Origin: Bacteroides propionicigenes
GTDB taxonomy: Bacteria > Bacteroidota > Bacteroidia > Bacteroidales > Bacteroidaceae
Direction: 5' to 3'
Length of the DNA stretch: 64,000 nt
Assembly (NCBI RefSeq): GCF_018390535.1
Contig: NZ_JAHBBW010000001.1
Location: 372,001 to 436,000 of the forward strand
Shown here piece by piece: positions 38,051 through 48,695 of this stretch. Position 1 is the stretch's first letter. The number at the start of each line of letters is the position of its first letter. Position numbers and translations under genes: made by a program. Below the pieces are notes generated by a model. That model was not told where the DNA came from. It saw only the letters and a program-made list of their open reading frames with translations, and did no database searches.

Positions 38051-38083
38051 AACTCCCGTTCCGGATATTTCGGAACGGGAGTT
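38051..38083 (+). terminator. Bidirectional terminator between DUF4270 and GH57
   Basis: AACTCCCGTTCCG / CGGAACGGGAGTT stem with a T-run after it and an A-run before it. Confidence 0.85.
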
Positions 38084-38108
38084 TTTCATTACCTATCGGA
38101 AAGGTTGC

Positions 38109-39512
38109 TTATTCAGCTTTCTTCTTCGGTGCAGCTTTCTTTGTTGCAGGCTTTTTGGCAGCCAGTTTTGTAGCGGTTTTAGGAGCTGTCTTCGCTTCTT
38201 TTTTCTTCTCGGCAGCTTTCTCCTTCTCCAACTTATTCTGCGCTTTTTCCAGTTCTTTATGCAATTCTTCTATTTCATCTCCCTGATTCTTGATAGTAGT
38301 AAGCAAAGCATTCAACTCTTCGTTATCAATATCTATCGGGTAGAGAGAATCAACCCGTTTGATGAAATCTCCCAAAATGTTCATATAATTGGTGAATGCG
38401 TCATACGGAGACTCATAAATGCCACGATTCAAGCCCACACCGCTATCCTTAGTCGTCATGAAGCGGAAGTTATTGCTTGCCTGCAGATAATCCCAGTCTT
38501 GCTTGATACGGCGATCATCACAGATATGTACGCGTTCGGCAACACTATACAACTTATTGAAGGCTTCACGCTGCATCACGTTACCCAGCCAGCAACTCGT
38601 ATCTCTTTCTTCGTCCACCCACGACATAGGATATGGAACATCCAACTGCGAAACAGACTTCAATTTAGTGACAATCTCCGTAGGAGTTGAGAAAGTAATG
38701 CCCTTTTCCTTAGCGCATGCAGGCAACGCTTTCAGGAATTCCAGAATATTGGAAGACAGCGGCTGCGACATACCCAGTGAACAAAGTTCCATAAATATAT
38801 TGATGACTTGTTCTTCCTGCGGGAATGCGTCAATCCAACTGATGTACTTGTCGGCAAACAAAGGATATTCGCTCCATTCCGAATTAGAGAAGCGCAGGCT
38901 TATATCATCTGACAATTTGAAATCACGCAACAGCAACTTCAGATTCGGGTTCATGTTGCAATGATACACATAATGCGGACTCTTCCAACCGAGGACGTGC
39001 TTGGCACCTTCGGTCAACATACCCTTGAAGCCCATACTTGCCACTACAGCACCGATTTCATCATTATATATCAAACTGGAATTACGGAACACTTTCGGAG
39101 CTTTGCCAAACATTTGTTTCATCTTGGCACTCTGACGCATTACGTCTTCTTTGAAGCAATCCTCATTGGCCAGTGAAGACAGACCGTGCGAGTACGGTTC
39201 GGCAAGGAATTCACAGCATCCCGTATCATTAAGCTGATGCAACAGGTCGATTACTGCAGGCGCATGGATTTCCAATTGCTCCAATGCCACACCGGAGACA
39301 GACAAAGCCACTTTGAACGCACCTCCCGAATTCTTCACCATTTCAATGAGCGTATTCAAGGCAGGAATATACGAACGTTCGGCAACTTCATTGATGCTTG
39401 TTTCATTGGCATAGTCATCATAATAATAATGATTGGTGCCGATATCAAAGAAACGATAACGTTTCAGATGTATAATTTGATGTATCTCAAAATAAAGACA
39501 GATAGTTCTCAT
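38109..39512 (-). CDS. GH57 alpha-amylase-type enzyme with coiled coil and Lys/Ala-rich tail
   Basis: 467 residues. The N-terminal GH57 barrel includes YFEIHQ, the EPYSHGLSSL region and GMLTEGA (likely nucleophile region). Residues about 390-430 form a coiled coil (LLTTIKNQGDEIEELHKEL...), then about 35 residues of repeated Lys, Ala and Thr resemble a histone-H1 tail. Probably cytoplasmic (no signal), acting on glycogen with the two genes before it; last gene of the operon. The role of the tail is unknown. Confidence 0.85.
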   Translation of the reverse strand: MRTICLYFEIHQIIHLKRYRFFDIGTNHYYYDDYANETSINEVAERSYIPALNTLIEMVKNSGGAFKVALSVSGVALEQLEIHAPAVIDLLHQLNDTGCCEFLAEPYSHGLSSLANEDCFKEDVMRQSAKMKQMFGKAPKVFRNSSLIYNDEIGAVVASMGFKGMLTEGAKHVLGWKSPHYVYHCNMNPNLKLLLRDFKLSDDISLRFSNSEWSEYPLFADKYISWIDAFPQEEQVINIFMELCSLGMSQPLSSNILEFLKALPACAKEKGITFSTPTEIVTKLKSVSQLDVPYPMSWVDEERDTSCWLGNVMQREAFNKLYSVAERVHICDDRRIKQDWDYLQASNNFRFMTTKDSGVGLNRGIYESPYDAFTNYMNILGDFIKRVDSLYPIDIDNEELNALLTTIKNQGDEIEELHKELEKAQNKLEKEKAAEKKKEAKTAPKTATKLAAKKPATKKAAPKKKAE

Positions 39513-39529
39513 TTGTATTCAGTATTTTA

Positions 39530-40795
39530 TTATTTACCATAGTTTCTTAACACATCCTCATAAAGAGCGCGGATTCTCAAGCCTACTTTTTCCCACGTAA
39601 TTCCGTCCACTTCTTTCTTGCCTTCCTCCTGAAGATAGTGGAAAAGAGACGGGTTTATACAGATAGAATAGATGGCGTCGGCCATAGCGTGAATATCCCA
39701 ATAATCGGTTTTAATTACCTTATCGAGAATTTCACCGCATCCGGACTGTTTGGAGATGATGGAGGGCGTTCCGCACTGCATGGCTTCCAACGGCGCAATA
39801 CCGAAAGGCTCGGATACGGAAGGCATGACGAATACATCACTGTTCTTGTAGACCTCGTACACCTGTTTCCCTTTCATAAAGCCCGGGAAGTGGAACCGGT
39901 CGGCAATGCCCCTCTCGGCAGCCATATTAATCATGGCATTCAGCATATCGCCCGAACCCGCCATAACAAAGCGGATGTTGCGGGTACGCTGCAACACCAG
40001 CGCCGCAGCTTCCACAAAGTATTCCGGACCTTTCTGCATAGTGATGCGCCCAAGGAAAGTCACCACCTTCTCTTTGGAATGATCCGGACGCGGAATGTCC
40101 TGCAACTCCTGTGAGAGCGGATATACCGCATTGTGCATGGCAAACACCTTTCTCGGATCCTGATGATACTCATTGATAACCGTACGGCGGGTAAGTTCCG
40201 ATACACACATTATGCAGTCCGCATAATCCATTCCATTCTTCTCCATAGAGTAAACGGTAGGATTAACCTTACCGCGCGAGCGGTCAAAGTCCGTTGCGTG
40301 CACATGGATGCAAAGCGGCTTTCCGCTTACCATTTTCGCATGTACACCTGCCGGATAAGTCAGCCAGTCGTGCGCATGGATAATGTCGAACTCCTGTTGG
40401 CGTGCAACCACTCCGGCTATAATTGAGAAATTATTGATTTCTTCGTGCAGATTTCCCGGATAACCGCCGGCAAAGTCCATACACCCCAAATCATTGACGT
40501 GCATATAGGAGAAATCCGAATAAATATGATCGCGCAATGCATAATACTGTTCCGGACTCATCGTCGACAAACGCGACTTCAAATAATCGTAATCAACGTC
40601 ACGCCACACAACAGGCACTTGGTTCATGCCGATTATATTCAGGAATTTCTCTTCTTCGCCTGTGGGCTTCGGCATACAGAAAGTTGTTTCCACATCCCCC
40701 TGCAAACTCAGTCCCTTAGTTATTCCGTATGATGCAACTGCAAGACCGCCATATATTTTGGGAGGAAATTCCCAACCAAACATTAAAACTTTCAT
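39530..40795 (-). CDS. GT4/GT5-like glycosyltransferase of the glycogen operon
   Basis: 421 residues, GT-B fold. MFGWEFPPKIYGGLAVASYG is the synthase-type N-terminal loop; IIHAHDWLTYPAG, VTFLGRITMQKGPEYFVEAA and the EPFGIAPLEAMQCG (E-x7-E) donor site are complete. It starts 14 bp after the debranching enzyme and precedes GH57 by 17 bp. It likely elongates glycogen, in contrast to the truncated GT5-like protein at 35.6 kb. Confidence 0.88.
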   Translation of the reverse strand: MKVLMFGWEFPPKIYGGLAVASYGITKGLSLQGDVETTFCMPKPTGEEEKFLNIIGMNQVPVVWRDVDYDYLKSRLSTMSPEQYYALRDHIYSDFSYMHVNDLGCMDFAGGYPGNLHEEINNFSIIAGVVARQQEFDIIHAHDWLTYPAGVHAKMVSGKPLCIHVHATDFDRSRGKVNPTVYSMEKNGMDYADCIMCVSELTRRTVINEYHQDPRKVFAMHNAVYPLSQELQDIPRPDHSKEKVVTFLGRITMQKGPEYFVEAAALVLQRTRNIRFVMAGSGDMLNAMINMAAERGIADRFHFPGFMKGKQVYEVYKNSDVFVMPSVSEPFGIAPLEAMQCGTPSIISKQSGCGEILDKVIKTDYWDIHAMADAIYSICINPSLFHYLQEEGKKEVDGITWEKVGLRIRALYEDVLRNYGK

Positions 40796-40809
40796 CTTCG
40801 TTCCTCCTC

Positions 40810-42750
40810 TTATAAATTATACTTAGACAACAATTTCAAAATACGCAGAATCTCTGCCACATTCATGGCAAACGACACTGCCCCCCTACCCTTAAATGGC
40901 GGATTTCCGTCAAACAGTTCAGGCAGCGAACCTATACAGTGGCTTGTCATTTCATCTTCAAAACCTATCAGATAACGCTCTACAAACGAAATGCCGCTCA
41001 TCTTATAGATGCGTAAGTATGCCTCCATATAGAATCCCATGAGCCATGGCCACGCCGTACCCTGATGATATGCATAATCTCTTTGAATCTGAGGACCGAC
41101 ATAGTTCGGATTATATCCGCCGCTCTTAGGACTCAGCGTACGCAGGCCTTTCGGAGTCAGCAATTCTTTCGTCACAATATCGAGCACCTGTTTCTTCTGT
41201 GCACGGTCCAGTGGAGAGTAGTCGAAGGCAACAGCGAATATCATGTTGGGACGAACGCTCCAGTCCATCATATAACCGTCTACATAGTCGAAGAGATAGC
41301 CGTATTCGTTACGGAAAATATCCACAAAAGATTTTCCCGTAATTTCAGCCTGAGCATCCAATTCGCCTGCAAGTATATCGTTTCCGCCCTCACGCACTAT
41401 ATCCGCCACAAAACGCAACGCATTATACCACAAAGCGTTCACCTCAACAATATAGCCGGTGCGCGGAATTACGGGATGGCCGTTAGCCGTAGAGTTCATC
41501 CACGTTACAGCCTTCTCCGTACCATTGGCATAAAGCAAACCGTTTTCATGCAAGAAAAGGTTATCATGCTTCCTGCCACGGATATAGTTCATAATATCTT
41601 CCAGCAACTTGCCATACTTCTGACGGCACTGTTCGCGCGAGGTCTCTTTAGCATATTGCTGCAAAGTCCATACTGCCCACAGGAGTACGTCGGGATGCTC
41701 CATTTCATAAATTTTATAGCCTACCGGCTTATCTTCTATGAAATCGCGGATAGCTTTCTCCGCAGTCTTCATAACATCTTCAAATTCATCTTGTTCGTCC
41801 ACCGCCAAAGTTAAACCGGGCAAAGAAATAAATAGATCGCGTGCACGACATTTGAACCAGGGATAACCGGCAAGTACATAATGCTCATCTCCTTGCTTGT
41901 TGTGGAACTGGTGAGCCGAATTTTTCAGACAGTGATAGAAACTGTCCCGCGGAGTGCGGTCCTCGGCTTCGGCCTCAAAGGTCTGTTTCAGCTTACGCGG
42001 TGAAATCTCCGAAATACCGGCAGAGAACACAACGCTTTCGCCTTTCTTTATATCTACTTCAAAATAGCCGGGTACATACAGGTCTTCGTTAAAGTCATAT
42101 CCGCGTTCCTGTTCTTTCGGATATTCAATGCCACGATACCAATCCGGCTGATAATGGAATTCATTCTTTTTGTTCAGCTGCATATAAAGTTCCGGATAAC
42201 CGGGATACATACAGGTTTTAATACCGTTTTCCACCAATTGGTAATCACGGTTTGCCTGGGCATTTTCGTGCGTATATTCGCGTACACTGCGGAATGCAAG
42301 GAAAGGACGGAACCGGAGTGTTGTTGCCGAGTGGGCATCGACCAAGGTATAACGAATCAGAATGCGGTTCTCGTGATGTACAAAAATTTTCTCTTTACGG
42401 AGGATTACACCTCCTACACGGTAAGTCGTTGCCGGGATATGCTCGCAGTCGAACTCACGGATATACTTATGCCCATTCGGACTAAAGTTATTCCCCTGAT
42501 ACTTATGCAGCCCCAGATTAAACTCAGCACCGTGTTGAATTACCGTTTCATCCAAAGAAGACAGCAGCACATGGTTTTCATCATCCAGGTTGGGGACGGG
42601 AATCACCAACAAGCCGTGATATTTGCGTGTGTTACAATCTACAATTGTTGTACAATGATAGGCCCCCGATTTGTTAGTCCGAAGTATCTCCCTTGGCAAA
42701 GATTCTTGCAGATTAACCATCAAGGTCTTGTCAAATCGTAAATAACTCAT
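40810..42750 (-). CDS. Glycogen debranching enzyme (amylo-alpha-1,6-glucosidase)
   Basis: 646 residues: an N-terminal GDE_N beta-sandwich (1-about 250) and an (alpha/alpha)6 GDE_C catalytic domain with WFKCRARDLFISLPGL, TWMNS and the IQRDYAYHQGTAWPW end motif. It removes alpha-1,6 branches from glycogen. First gene of the debranching-GT-GH57 operon. Confidence 0.93.
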   Translation of the reverse strand: MSYLRFDKTLMVNLQESLPREILRTNKSGAYHCTTIVDCNTRKYHGLLVIPVPNLDDENHVLLSSLDETVIQHGAEFNLGLHKYQGNNFSPNGHKYIREFDCEHIPATTYRVGGVILRKEKIFVHHENRILIRYTLVDAHSATTLRFRPFLAFRSVREYTHENAQANRDYQLVENGIKTCMYPGYPELYMQLNKKNEFHYQPDWYRGIEYPKEQERGYDFNEDLYVPGYFEVDIKKGESVVFSAGISEISPRKLKQTFEAEAEDRTPRDSFYHCLKNSAHQFHNKQGDEHYVLAGYPWFKCRARDLFISLPGLTLAVDEQDEFEDVMKTAEKAIRDFIEDKPVGYKIYEMEHPDVLLWAVWTLQQYAKETSREQCRQKYGKLLEDIMNYIRGRKHDNLFLHENGLLYANGTEKAVTWMNSTANGHPVIPRTGYIVEVNALWYNALRFVADIVREGGNDILAGELDAQAEITGKSFVDIFRNEYGYLFDYVDGYMMDWSVRPNMIFAVAFDYSPLDRAQKKQVLDIVTKELLTPKGLRTLSPKSGGYNPNYVGPQIQRDYAYHQGTAWPWLMGFYMEAYLRIYKMSGISFVERYLIGFEDEMTSHCIGSLPELFDGNPPFKGRGAVSFAMNVAEILRILKLLSKYNL

Positions 42751-42922
42751 AGTTGTGCATTATTTAAAGGTTAATTATTCAGGTATATGCGCTACAAAGC
42801 TTGTAGCGATGCCCAAAAATACAAATTAAAGCCTATACGCAAAATAAAAAGTCAGTTTTTTTTCGTTTTTCAAGTAAATAATTCGTAGCATTGTACAAAA
42901 ATAACCAATCCTTGTACAATAT

Positions 42923-43534
42923 ATGAAGCATGACGCCCGACGAATAGTTCTGGCAGCGGTTATACCGCTATTTTTACTGTTCATTTTATATACACTGAAA
43001 TTTCTGGAGACAGGTATGGACTGGGACTTTACCCGTCTTGGGGTGTACCCGATGGAGAAGCGGGGAGTGTTCGGCATATTCGCGCATCCGCTGGTGCACA
43101 GCAGTTTCAAACATCTTTTAGCAAATACCATCCCGCTCTTTTTTCTGTCTTGGTGTCTGTTCTACTTCTATCGAGACATCGCACCGTATATATTTTTCGC
43201 GATTTGGACGGGTTGCGGACTTCTTACCTTTTTAATAGGCAAACCGGGATGGCATATCGGTGCAAGCGGCATCATCTACGGACTGGCTTTCTTTCTTTTT
43301 TTCAGCGGCCTGTTACGCAAGCACGTGCCGCTTATAGCAATCTCTTTATTAATAACTTTCCTTTACGGAGGGCTGGTATGGAATATGTTCCCGCAATTCG
43401 CCAAAGAAACGACCTCTTGGGAAGGACATCTCAGCGGAGCCATCACAGGCACACTCTGTTCGGTTGCTTTTATGAAATGCGGGCCTCAACGTCCGGACCC
43501 GTTTGCGGATGAAGATTCAGATTTTAAATCTTAA
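42923..43534 (+). CDS. Rhomboid family intramembrane serine protease
   Basis: 203 residues with six membrane helices. Ser115 in HIGASGI and His169 in WEGHLSGAITG form the dyad; HxxxN (H64, N68 in the HSSFKHLLAN helix) is also kept. Cleaves membrane-bound substrates. Its stop codon overlaps the convergent marC-like stop. Confidence 0.93.
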   Translation: MKHDARRIVLAAVIPLFLLFILYTLKFLETGMDWDFTRLGVYPMEKRGVFGIFAHPLVHSSFKHLLANTIPLFFLSWCLFYFYRDIAPYIFFAIWTGCGLLTFLIGKPGWHIGASGIIYGLAFFLFFSGLLRKHVPLIAISLLITFLYGGLVWNMFPQFAKETTSWEGHLSGAITGTLCSVAFMKCGPQRPDPFADEDSDFKS

Positions 43535-44127
43535 TGATGAAAACTCTCCAACAGCAGTGATATGTTTGCCATGAACAGGCGTACGGAGATTGCCAACAGG
43601 ATAATGCCGAAGAACTTACGAATGATATAGATTCCGCCTTTACCCAAGAAACGTTCTACTCGTCCCGTCATACTGACCACAAAATACACCCATATCATAT
43701 TCAGTACCAGTGCTATGATAATATTTACACTGGCATACTCGGCACGCAAAGAGAGCAGTGTGGTAAAAGCGCCGGCCCCTGCCAGCAACGGAAATACCAA
43801 CGGGACTAATGTAGCTTCTTTTATAGGCCCCTGGTTCTTAAATATCTCAACATCAAGAATCATCTCCAACGACATCAGGAAAATGACGAACGCACCGGCC
43901 ACTGCAAATGATTCTATGTCTACATGAAACAGTTTCAGCATCATATCACCCGCATAAAAGAAACCTATCAACAGAGCAAACGATATTAGCGTAGCTTTTA
44001 GGGCGTTTACATCCTTTCCTTTCTCTTTCAGGTTAATGATGATAGGAATAGAGCCAATGATATCTATTACGGCAAACAGTACAATGAAAGCGCTGGTCAT
44101 TTGCTGCCAATTAAACTCTGAAAACAT
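43531..44127 (-). CDS. MarC family inner-membrane protein
   Basis: 198 residues from the ATG at 44127, which has a strong AAGGAGGG ribosome site 4-5 bases upstream; the frame is open to 44172 without such a site. Six hydrophobic helices match the MarC/YhgN family, whose function is unsettled (not multidrug resistance as first named). A TATCTTTG -7 box lies at 44149-44156 on the minus strand. Confidence 0.9.
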   Translation of the reverse strand: MFSEFNWQQMTSAFIVLFAVIDIIGSIPIIINLKEKGKDVNALKATLISFALLIGFFYAGDMMLKLFHVDIESFAVAGAFVIFLMSLEMILDVEIFKNQGPIKEATLVPLVFPLLAGAGAFTTLLSLRAEYASVNIIIALVLNMIWVYFVVSMTGRVERFLGKGGIYIIRKFFGIILLAISVRLFMANISLLLESFHH

Positions 44128-44148
44128 ACGTCCCTCCTTTTTTATTTG

Positions 44149-44156
44149 CAAAGATA
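44149..44156 (-). promoter_or_regulatory. marC-like gene -7 box
   Basis: TATCTTTG on the minus strand, 22 bases before the ATG. Confidence 0.55.
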
Positions 44157-44305
44157 ATCTATTTTTATGCATTCCGCAAAAATTCTTAAAACTGAATGAG
44201 TAGCACGTTTAAGAAATAATAAAAAAAACAAAAAGAGAGGGTAAGTGTTTACGGCAGAGACCGATTATACCTACTTTTGTTCTGAAACAAGAAGATGAAA
44301 ATGAT

Positions 44306-44989
44306 ATGGAAACAATGTTCGATACACTATTACAATTGCCCCTTTTCCAAGGACTTGCCCAAGAAGACTTCACCTGCATTTTGGAGAAGGTAAAATTGCA
44401 TTTCACGAAACATAAGCCGGGAGAACTTCTTCTGCAAGAAGGCGCCCCTTGCCACGAGCTGGTGTTTGTACTAAAAGGAGAAATAGTCTCTTCCACATCA
44501 TCCGCTGATGGCTCCTATAGCTTTACGGAATATATTCCGGCCCCCTGCCTCATCGAGCCTTACTCCATGTTCGGCATGAAGACGTCATATGCTTCGACCT
44601 ACCGGGCAAAGACAGAAGTACATACCGTCAGCATTAGCAAAGCCTTCGTAATGAAAGAGCTGTTCAATTACGAGATATTCCGCCTGAACTACATGAATAT
44701 AGTGAGCAACCGCGCCCAAATGCTGCACAGCCGTTTATGGAAAGTGGCGGATGATAATCTTGAGACACGCATCGCCCACTTCATCCTCAGCCACGTAGAG
44801 CGTCTGTCGGGAGAAAAAGTATTGAAAATAAAAATGGAGGACTTGGCTCTAATTGTCAATGACACCCGTGCAGGAGTATCAAAGGCACTCAACAGTATGC
44901 AAACGGAAGGATTGGTGGAGTTGCATCGCGGAGAAATCGCAATACCCGATGCAGAGAAGCTGATGTCTGTAAAAAGAATGTCAGAATGA
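44306..44989 (+). CDS. Crp/Fnr family transcriptional regulator
   Basis: 227 residues: cNMP-binding-like beta-roll (about 15-120; [22 protein letters not shown]), dimer helix, and HTH_Crp ([24 protein letters not shown]). It lacks an Fnr-type Cys cluster, so oxygen sensing is unlikely. Targets unknown. Confidence 0.92.
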   Translation: METMFDTLLQLPLFQGLAQEDFTCILEKVKLHFTKHKPGELLLQEGAPCHELVFVLKGEIVSSTSSADGSYSFTEYIPAPCLIEPYSMFGMKTSYASTYRAKTEVHTVSISKAFVMKELFNYEIFRLNYMNIVSNRAQMLHSRLWKVADDNLETRIAHFILSHVERLSGEKVLKIKMEDLALIVNDTRAGVSKALNSMQTEGLVELHRGEIAIPDAEKLMSVKRMSE

Positions 44990-45024
44990 TAAATCCTTAT
45001 CAATCTGACATTCCAAAATATAAC

Positions 45025-46578
45025 TTATTCCCACTCTATTGTGGAAGGTGGTTTTGACGAAATATCATAGGTTACGCGGTTCACCCCTTTCACCTTATTG
45101 ATAATATCATTGGAAATCTTGCCCAAGAACTCATAAGGCAGATGTGCCCAATCGGCGGTCATGGCATCGGTAGAAGTTACGGCACGCAAGGCAACGGCAC
45201 GTTCATAAGTACGTTCATCACCCATCACACCTACAGACTGTACCGGAAGCAGAATAACCCCTGCCTGCCAAACCAGATGATAAAGCACCGTTTCATTGCC
45301 TTCGGCATCCTTCACTTTCCAGTCGCGCAAGCCTTGAATAAATATATCGTCCGCATCTTGCAGTATGCGCACCTTCTCCGGAGTTATATCACCCAAGATA
45401 CGCACGGCCAGTCCCGGTCCGGGGAAAGGATGACGGGTAATCAAGTGATCCGGCATACCCAATTCGCGTCCTACACGGCGAACTTCATCCTTGAACAACA
45501 GGCGCAACGGTTCGCAGAGCTTCAAATTCATTTTTTCGGGCAGACCACCCACGTTGTGATGGCTCTTGATTACGGTTCCCGTGATAGAAAGCGACTCAAT
45601 GCAGTCGGGGTAGATAGTACCCTGTGCCAGCCACTTCACATCTTTTATTTTATGGGCTTCTTCATCGAACACATCGATAAAGCCTTTTCCGATAATCTTA
45701 CGTTTCTTTTCCGGCTCGGTCACGCCTGCCAGCTCTGCAAAGAACTTGGCGCTTGCATCCACACCCACCACGTTCAGCCCAAGGCATTCATAATCGTGCA
45801 ACACATTCTTAAACTCATTCTTGCGCAGCATACCATGATCCACGAAAATGCAAGTCAGATTCTTGCCGATAGCACGATTCAGCAGTACGGCAGCAACGGA
45901 AGAGTCAACACCCCCGCTCAAGCCGAGCACCACTTTGTCATCGCCAAGCTGTTCCTTAAGCTGGGCCACTGTAGTTTCAATGAATGATGCGGCGCTCCAA
46001 TCTTGCTTGCAACCGCACACTTCCACAACAAAATTCTTCAGCATCTGTGTGCCGTCTTCACTATGGAACACTTCCGGATGAAACTGAACACCCCACATCT
46101 TTTCACCTTCCACCTGATAAGCGGCAATCTTCACTTTGTCTGTCGAGGCTATTGTTTTAAAATTAGCAGGAATAGCGGTGATTGTGTCACCATGGCTCAT
46201 CCAAACCTGAGTGTTTTCCTTCACTCCTTTGAAAAGTACATTTTCCTTGTCAAAAGAGGCCAGATGAGCACGTCCGTATTCACGGCTGCCTGCAGGTTCA
46301 ACCTTTCCGCCGTTGGTGTAAGCGATGAACTGCGCACCGTAGCAAATTCCCAAAATAGGATATTTACCGCGAATCTCGTTTAAATCTATTTTAAACGCAC
46401 TTCCATCATATACGGAAAACGGGCTGCCCGAAAGAATAACTCCCTTTACACTTGCATCTCCCTGAGGAAATTTGTTGTAAGGCACAATTTCGCAATATAC
46501 ATTCAACTCGCGAACCCGGCGCCCGATAAGCTGCGTGGTCTGTGAGCCAAAATCAAGAATAATAATCTTTTCTTGCAT
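45025..46578 (-). CDS. guaA: GMP synthase (glutamine-hydrolysing)
   Basis: 517 residues from ATG 46578; ten residues upstream in frame lack family similarity. N-terminal class I GATase with the GICYGAQF nucleophile Cys and [10 protein letters not shown], then the ATP-pyrophosphatase P-loop [13 protein letters not shown] and the C-terminal dimerization domain ending IEWE. Converts XMP to GMP. Confidence 0.98.
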   Translation of the reverse strand: MQEKIIILDFGSQTTQLIGRRVRELNVYCEIVPYNKFPQGDASVKGVILSGSPFSVYDGSAFKIDLNEIRGKYPILGICYGAQFIAYTNGGKVEPAGSREYGRAHLASFDKENVLFKGVKENTQVWMSHGDTITAIPANFKTIASTDKVKIAAYQVEGEKMWGVQFHPEVFHSEDGTQMLKNFVVEVCGCKQDWSAASFIETTVAQLKEQLGDDKVVLGLSGGVDSSVAAVLLNRAIGKNLTCIFVDHGMLRKNEFKNVLHDYECLGLNVVGVDASAKFFAELAGVTEPEKKRKIIGKGFIDVFDEEAHKIKDVKWLAQGTIYPDCIESLSITGTVIKSHHNVGGLPEKMNLKLCEPLRLLFKDEVRRVGRELGMPDHLITRHPFPGPGLAVRILGDITPEKVRILQDADDIFIQGLRDWKVKDAEGNETVLYHLVWQAGVILLPVQSVGVMGDERTYERAVALRAVTSTDAMTADWAHLPYEFLGKISNDIINKVKGVNRVTYDISSKPPSTIEWE

Positions 46579-46607
46579 AGAAACAGAGGTGTTAATTATT
46601 TGGAGCA

Positions 46608-46641
46608 CAAAGATACGAATTTGTTTAGAGTAGAAAGCAAA
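46608..46641 (-). promoter_or_regulatory. guaA promoter
   Basis: On the minus strand TTTG (46641-46638), 22 bases, TATCTTTG (46615-46608), about 30 bases before the start. Confidence 0.55.
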
Positions 46642-46771
46642 TTATGGCAAAAATTGTTTAGGGCAGAAAACATCTCCTGCATTGATTTCTCAAAAAAGTA
46701 AAAGATTTATTGGATTTGTAAGGTAAAGAATTTATATTTGCCCGCTAACTAACCAAGAATATCTAAGTATC

Positions 46772-47482
46772 ATGAAAAAAAGTATTTTATTATTGTCTTT
46801 TGCCTTTTGCAGCCTGTTACCGACAGTTGCACAACCCCTTTCTAAGGCAGATTCTTTACAAAATGCAATCACTCAATTGGAAAATGCACTGGCAAGCATA
46901 CAGACCGATTTACAAGAGAAAACCTTACAATACAATTGGGAAATGACGGAAAAGTACATCGAATATTGCAAAAAACTCTCCAAAATTACAAACTTCAACC
47001 AAGAGCCCCGGTTGGTACAACTTGCCACCACCATAAAGCCACAGGAATTGGAACCTAAAAGGTTGGCCTACGAAGAAGCTAAAAAAGAATTCGAAGCACT
47101 GTTGAAGTCCTATCCTGAATACACCACCCTCGACTCTTTATATAAAAGAGCCGCCAATGGCGAGCAAAAGAAAGACCGTAAAGTAGCCTTAGACGGTTTC
47201 TACCAACGCATATATAATGAAGACGCAGCTTACCGTCCGCTACTCGAGAAAAGACGTAAAGCCCTCAAAGAGCATTACATCGCTTGTGCTTCCTATCTAT
47301 TGAATGAATGTAAGAAGAACCGGGAGATTGTACCGGATATCTACGACTACAAGACAGGACGCATTCTTAAAGAAACCAATCCCCGGCTTCGCCAACTGTC
47401 CATAGAAATAAGCACACTTGAGAATCTTCAACGGGAAACTATTCGTAAGTACCAAAAGCTAAAATACAATTTGGAGGACTAA
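46772..47482 (+). CDS. Secreted coiled-coil protein of unknown function
   Basis: 236 residues with a cleavable signal peptide (to TVAQP). The rest is almost wholly helical and charged, with heptad-like stretches at about 28-60 and 190-232. No catalytic motif recognised. Monocistronic, followed by a hairpin. Likely periplasmic. Confidence 0.75.
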   Translation: MKKSILLLSFAFCSLLPTVAQPLSKADSLQNAITQLENALASIQTDLQEKTLQYNWEMTEKYIEYCKKLSKITNFNQEPRLVQLATTIKPQELEPKRLAYEEAKKEFEALLKSYPEYTTLDSLYKRAANGEQKKDRKVALDGFYQRIYNEDAAYRPLLEKRRKALKEHYIACASYLLNECKKNREIVPDIYDYKTGRILKETNPRLRQLSIEISTLENLQRETIRKYQKLKYNLED

Positions 47483-47505
47483 AAAATAATAATTGCAAAT
47501 AAAAA

Positions 47506-47540
47506 CAGCCGAAACCACTTCAAAAAAGCGATTTCGGCTG
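47506..47540 (+). terminator. Hairpin after the coiled-coil protein gene
   Basis: CAGCCGAAA / TTTCGGCTG with a 17-base loop, 23 bases after the stop; no clear T-run. Confidence 0.45.
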
Positions 47541-47591
47541 CGCCTAAAACAAAGTAACCGCTGTTACCCGTCATTTACCTGTTTTATTGTA

Positions 47592-47831
47592 TTACATACG
47601 GTCACACTCCACTTGGAAAACATCCTTTCTCCTGCGCACTACCAACGGCGCTCCAAGTTCTTCACGCTCCACGACTTCAAGAAAGCCGCTTTGCTCCAGT
47701 TCGAAGAGGGCGGGATATACACGCAATTTGTCCGCACCGGAGTACCGAATGATGTCTTCAACCAAAATATCACCGAATTTAAGATTGATATAAGCTGTTA
47801 TTTTCCGAGTGTCAGCTGCTTTGTAATCCAT
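47592..47831 (-). CDS. Small winged-helix-like protein
   Basis: 79 residues. The order helix-helix-helix-strand-strand (DIIRYSGADKLRVYPALFELEQSGFLEVVEREELGAPLVVRRR) fits a winged helix, with a basic wing. It lies 13 bp after the last glycosyltransferase and may be co-transcribed with the polysaccharide cluster. It could be a small DNA-binding regulator. No named family is recognised. Confidence 0.55.
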   Translation of the reverse strand: MDYKAADTRKITAYINLKFGDILVEDIIRYSGADKLRVYPALFELEQSGFLEVVEREELGAPLVVRRRKDVFQVECDRM

Positions 47832-47844
47832 ATCTTACTACATA

Positions 47845-48657
47845 TTATTTAATATCAAGTTGCTTCAAACATTTTCTATTCGTTGCCGCCCTTTTCCCGT
47901 CAAATATCCATCCCCACTTATTGAAATACTTCACAACAGAACAAATATGATATTTCAGCAATTTCCTGTTTTTATAAGACCCTTTTTCATATTCATGATA
48001 AATTGACACTCCGGGATAAAACATTGTCTTTGACACTTCTCCTATCCTGCGACACAAATCCAAATCTTCAGCATACATAAAAAAACGTTCATCAAAACCA
48101 CCTACTTTTTTCAGTGTCTCTACCCGCATAAACATAAAACATCCCGAAAGAGAAGGTATTTCCATCACTTTATCATATCCGGTACGGTGCAACTCAAACC
48201 AAGCATCGTGTCTTTCCTGATAAGCTTTGACGGGAATAAATCTTCTTCCAAATAAGTCCATTGGTGTAGGTAGTAGCTTGCATAGATACTGAATAGTACC
48301 ATTGGGATAGAGTACCTTCGGCATTACCAAACCACAATCAAGAGTAGCATCCATGAATTCAGTCAGCTTCTCTACAACAGAACCATTCCAATAAATATCA
48401 GGATTTATCACTATATGATAGTGTGCCTTCATTTCTATTGACTTACGGATAGCAATATTATGCCCGCTGCCAAAGCCGAGGTTATCGCTATGAATATATA
48501 CAATCCTGCCAGACAGAGCAGCAAACTCACGCAAGCTGTCATTCGATGAATTGTCTATAATGAAAAACACGTCAATAGGAGACTGCAAGACGCAGTCTGC
48601 CAGCCGTTTCACATCTATACATAAGGTATGAAACGTTACAACAGATGCTGTAATCAT
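47845..48657 (-). CDS. GT2 glycosyltransferase (rhamnosyltransferase-like)
   Basis: 270 residues: IDNSSND donor loop, NPDIYW (DxD-like) and GGFDERFFMYAEDLDLCRR acceptor-end motif, all typical of WbbL-like GT2. It adds one sugar to the growing repeat unit on the inner membrane's cytoplasmic face. Penultimate gene of the cluster. Confidence 0.9.
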   Translation of the reverse strand: MITASVVTFHTLCIDVKRLADCVLQSPIDVFFIIDNSSNDSLREFAALSGRIVYIHSDNLGFGSGHNIAIRKSIEMKAHYHIVINPDIYWNGSVVEKLTEFMDATLDCGLVMPKVLYPNGTIQYLCKLLPTPMDLFGRRFIPVKAYQERHDAWFELHRTGYDKVMEIPSLSGCFMFMRVETLKKVGGFDERFFMYAEDLDLCRRIGEVSKTMFYPGVSIYHEYEKGSYKNRKLLKYHICSVVKYFNKWGWIFDGKRAATNRKCLKQLDIK

Positions 48658-48695
48658 GATTTATGAATTAAAGGATGTATCTATAAATTAGTATA

